A program made the translations under genes and the position numbers. Below the pieces are notes generated by a model. That model had not been told where the DNA came from. It searched no databases and saw only the letters and a program-made list of their open reading frames with translations. Of a stretch of 7,864 nt of DNA, positions 5,918-7,864 are shown in pieces. Numbering within the stretch: the first letter of the stretch is position 1; each line of letters starts with the position of its first letter. Origin of the DNA: CAZIKB01 sp964539665 (GTDB taxonomy: Bacteria > Zhuqueibacterota > Zhuqueibacteria > Oceanimicrobiales > Oceanimicrobiaceae); contig CAZIKB010000199.1 in NCBI GenBank assembly GCA_964539665.1, forward strand, positions 1 through 7,864, given 5' to 3'.

Positions 5918-7075
5918 CTAATAAACCGGCACCGGCACGTTCTCGTACATGATCGTTTCAGGGGGCTGTTTAATGTCAACAACTTTCTGTTGAGAAACAT
6001 TAAGCCATACTTCAACAATTGGTGTTATGTTAATGGTATTTACAAGTAACTCTTTGCCTTCGAAATTCTGGTCTGTTCGCAAGTTTGCTTTGGTGAAAAT
6101 GATCTTGTAGAAATTTTTATTATAATCATTTGATGACTGTAGAAAGTGCTCGGAATTGCATTCAACGATATTCATGGGAATTTCCGAGATATACCACTCT
6201 GCTGGCAGCAGGTAGTTGAGAAATTTTGTGTTTGCGTTGCCCTTTACGTTATCAATACAGGCCTGAATGTCTTCATTAGCCAGGGCTATTTCGATGAGGT
6301 TTGCCATATTTTCCTGGTCGATTTTAGTCACAGAGATATAAGCGGAATCTTTTAAATAGACTGCATACAGACTGTTCAGTGAGAGAGATTGTAATCTTTG
6401 CGCCAGATCCAGAGAAAGCAGGATGGTCAGAGCATATAAAGTCATCACAGACAGCCATTTTCCAATCCGTGGTTGAGGAGGTATATCAAGCAGTTTATCT
6501 GTCCATGGTATTTTGAATGGCAGAAACATCTGGGTTCTGTTTTTATACTCAACGTAAGATTGACCAAACTTTTCTTCGCATTCCCGCTCTTCCAACCTTG
6601 CCAGAAAGTAGTAGGCAAAGAGCACTGTTACGAACATCACGAGGACCAGGTAGCGCGGCCAGAGAAGCAATAAACCGAAACTGCAGAGCGCAAATGAAGC
6701 ATACTGGGGATGCCGGATATAATTGTAGATCCCTCCTGTCACAGCCCCCTTCTTCTTTAATTTGAAATAATACACCTGGCCCGCTCCCATACAAAACATC
6801 AAAAAACCAAGAATAGCTAACACAGCGCCGGCTATATTATGCAGATTCACGATTGTGGAAGACGTATCCACCACAACATGCGGCAGAAAGAAACTGATGA
6901 GCCAGGCCATCCCTGGTACCTGGTTAAGGAAGTTCAAGCCGGGCTTGTAGATGGAATAGAAATAGATCCCAAAAGGACCGGCCATATAAAAAAATTCAAA
7001 GGCGATCAGCCCATAAAAGAGCGCAATAGTCCAGAATGTTTTTCTTGCTGATTTTTTCTGATCATGTGTTGACAC
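5918..7075 (-). CDS. Isoprenylcysteine-methyltransferase-like membrane protein with extra C-terminal domain
   Basis: The N-terminal 190 residues form an integral-membrane methyltransferase of the ICMT/PEMT-like family, which uses S-adenosylmethionine to methylate substrates at the membrane. Membrane segments lie at about 14-42, 55-68, 81-98 and 126-157. The family's C-terminal signature is clear: GGIYNYIRHPQYASF (114-128, with R121-H122-P123-x-Y125), then E162-E163 and FGQSYVEYKNR (170-180). A further hydrophobic helix (207-223) leads to about 160 soluble residues (226-385) that I do not recognise. Bacterial ICMT-like proteins are commonly about 150-250 residues, so this tail is unusual. It probably faces the periplasm or cytoplasm as a separate domain. 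The start is GTG. AAGGAG lies 8 bases upstream and an in-frame TAA follows closely above, so no other in-frame start fits. The two ATGs just upstream are out of frame. Bacterial substrates of this family are mostly unknown, and pairing with PAP2 suggests lipid or isoprenoid chemistry. Confidence 0.85.
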   Translation of the reverse strand: MSTHDQKKSARKTFWTIALFYGLIAFEFFYMAGPFGIYFYSIYKPGLNFLNQVPGMAWLISFFLPHVVVDTSSTIVNLHNIAGAVLAILGFLMFCMGAGQVYYFKLKKKGAVTGGIYNYIRHPQYASFALCSFGLLLLWPRYLVLVMFVTVLFAYYFLARLEERECEEKFGQSYVEYKNRTQMFLPFKIPWTDKLLDIPPQPRIGKWLSVMTLYALTILLSLDLAQRLQSLSLNSLYAVYLKDSAYISVTKIDQENMANLIEIALANEDIQACIDNVKGNANTKFLNYLLPAEWYISEIPMNIVECNSEHFLQSSNDYNKNFYKIIFTKANLRTDQNFEGKELLVNTINITPIVEVWLNVSQQKVVDIKQPPETIMYENVPVPVY

Positions 7076-7109
7076 ATCATTGTCTCCTTATTAATTATTG
7101 TAAAAAATT

Positions 7110-7155
7110 AACCACAGAACGCACAGAGAATACACCTTCTGTGATCCCTGTGGTT
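7110..7155. repeat. ACCACAG palindromic repeat, probably also a terminator
   Basis: The left arm AACCACAG (7110-7117) pairs with CTGTGGTT (7148-7155). Inside these, CACAGA(G)AA (7122-7130) pairs with TTCTGTG (7137-7143), apart from one bulged G. The two blocks on each arm are separated by 4 unpaired bases and the loop is TACACC. Read on the minus strand, the stem is followed by AATTTTTT, the layout of a Rho-independent terminator. It would end transcription of the TonB-dependent receptor gene before the methyltransferase-like gene. On the receptor side, minus-strand TATAAT at 7161-7166 could be a -10 box for the next gene, but its -35 box is poor. Arms of ACCACAG plus CACAGAG are typical of small dispersed repeats in environmental bacteria. 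Genome copy number is not visible here. Confidence 0.65.
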
Positions 7156-7197
7156 TTATAATTATATCCTCTTCTCATGTCGCTTTTGTCTTATTAT

Positions 7198-7864
7198 TTA
7201 AAACTCCAACTTCAAACCAAGAATGGGTAATGTCTCTAATCCTAATGGTTCAACCTCACCGCTTTTCTCAACAAAATTTTCATCATAAGGATTCTTGCGA
7301 CCATAGACATTCATAATATCGAGATATGAGATCAAAGCCAATCTTGATGAAAATTGTTTTCGATAGTCTATTCTGAAATTTAAACTATGAATGTCATCCA
7401 GACGGTATGTGTTATTCGAAATAACCTCTTGTGAATACCTTAAATGATCGGAGTTATTATGAACATCCGCATGAATATTGTATGAATCTATCGGACGACC
7501 GGTGGCATATTTCCATTTAGCAGAAACAGACCATTCTTTGTTAAACTGGCGCCCGCCGAGAATATTAAAAATATGCGGTTGATTAAAATCTGAATTGTAT
7601 TTTCCTTCGCCATTATGATCGTCTCTTTTACTTAATGAATAAGAGTAGCTCACCTGACCATAGAATTTATTCACAAACCGTTTTACCAGGCTCAAATCCA
7701 TTCCTGCCGCCCAGCCATCTCCGATATTGGAAAAGTGATAATTTCCCCGGTCGGGCCTGACGACTAAATCATCTAAAATTTTATAATAAGTTTCGGCTGT
7801 AAATTTAAGGGCATTGTTAACAAAGTATAGCTAATTCGCCATTCCATTTTAACATCAAAAGCAT
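7198..7864 (-). CDS. C-terminal part of a TonB-dependent outer-membrane receptor, apparently frameshifted
   Basis: The open frame 7198-7830 encodes 210 residues of a TonB-dependent receptor beta-barrel, the outer-membrane gate that takes up a substrate using TonB energy. Visible signs are alternating-pattern strands such as ALKFTAETYYKILDDL, GWAAGMDLSLVKRF, YGQVSYSYSLSKRDDHNGEG, WSVSAKWKYATGRP, SLNFRIDYRKQF and LALISYLDIMNVYGRKNPY. The chain ends in LPILGLKLEF, with the terminal phenylalanine used for barrel assembly. The barrel frame has no start: going upstream it hits TAG at 7831-7833. Across 7834-7862 a different minus frame reads AFDVKMEWRIS, which fits the preceding barrel strand. A single missing base (or two extra) near 7820-7833 would join the two frames. 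The plug domain and N-terminus lie outside the window. An internal ATG at 7701 is not a credible start because homology-like sequence continues above it. The substrate cannot be told from the barrel end alone. Confidence 0.8.

Noticed and set aside
1..7864. Search for tRNA, rRNA, CRISPR arrays and insertion-sequence transposases
   Set aside because: By eye, no cloverleaf, rRNA-like stretch, regularly spaced repeats or transposase motifs were found on either strand.

Overview
The window is AT-rich bacterial DNA from a Gram-negative organism. The clearest sign is the end of a TonB-dependent outer-membrane receptor at the right edge, backed by a predicted exported NTF2-like protein. Good Shine-Dalgarno sequences precede most genes, which argues mildly against classical Bacteroidota. 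The receptor style and the short ACCACAG-type palindromic repeat fit an environmental lineage of the Bacteroidota/Calditrichota/KSB1 sort. That placement is inference only.

Layout from left to right. The last 31 codons of a membrane protein (1-96, +) are followed by a small secreted lumazine-binding-like NTF2-fold protein (218-688, +). A short convergent gap leads to a two-gene operon on the minus strand, transcribed from 4025 down to 886. Its first gene is a 180-residue protein of unknown function. It overlaps by 4 bases an 866-residue SNF2-type helicase/translocase that carries an Mrr-like PD-(D/E)XK nuclease at its C-terminus. This is the most interesting module in the window. The fusion resembles enzymes of restriction and anti-phage systems, but none of the usual partner genes of a named system is visible.

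Upstream of that operon is about 930 bp without an intact gene. It holds a short 9-base-periodic repeat and the decayed 3' end of a HepT/DUF86-type toxin gene. Together these suggest an accessory-gene spot where modules come and go.

Next is a minus-strand pair of membrane enzymes: an isoprenylcysteine-methyltransferase-like protein with a long unrecognised C-terminal domain, then a PAP2-family lipid phosphatase. They are probably co-transcribed and may act on membrane lipids, but no substrate can be named. A 46-base palindromic repeat lies between this pair and the TonB-dependent receptor and probably also serves as a terminator. The receptor fragment appears to be frameshifted within about 45 bases of the window edge.
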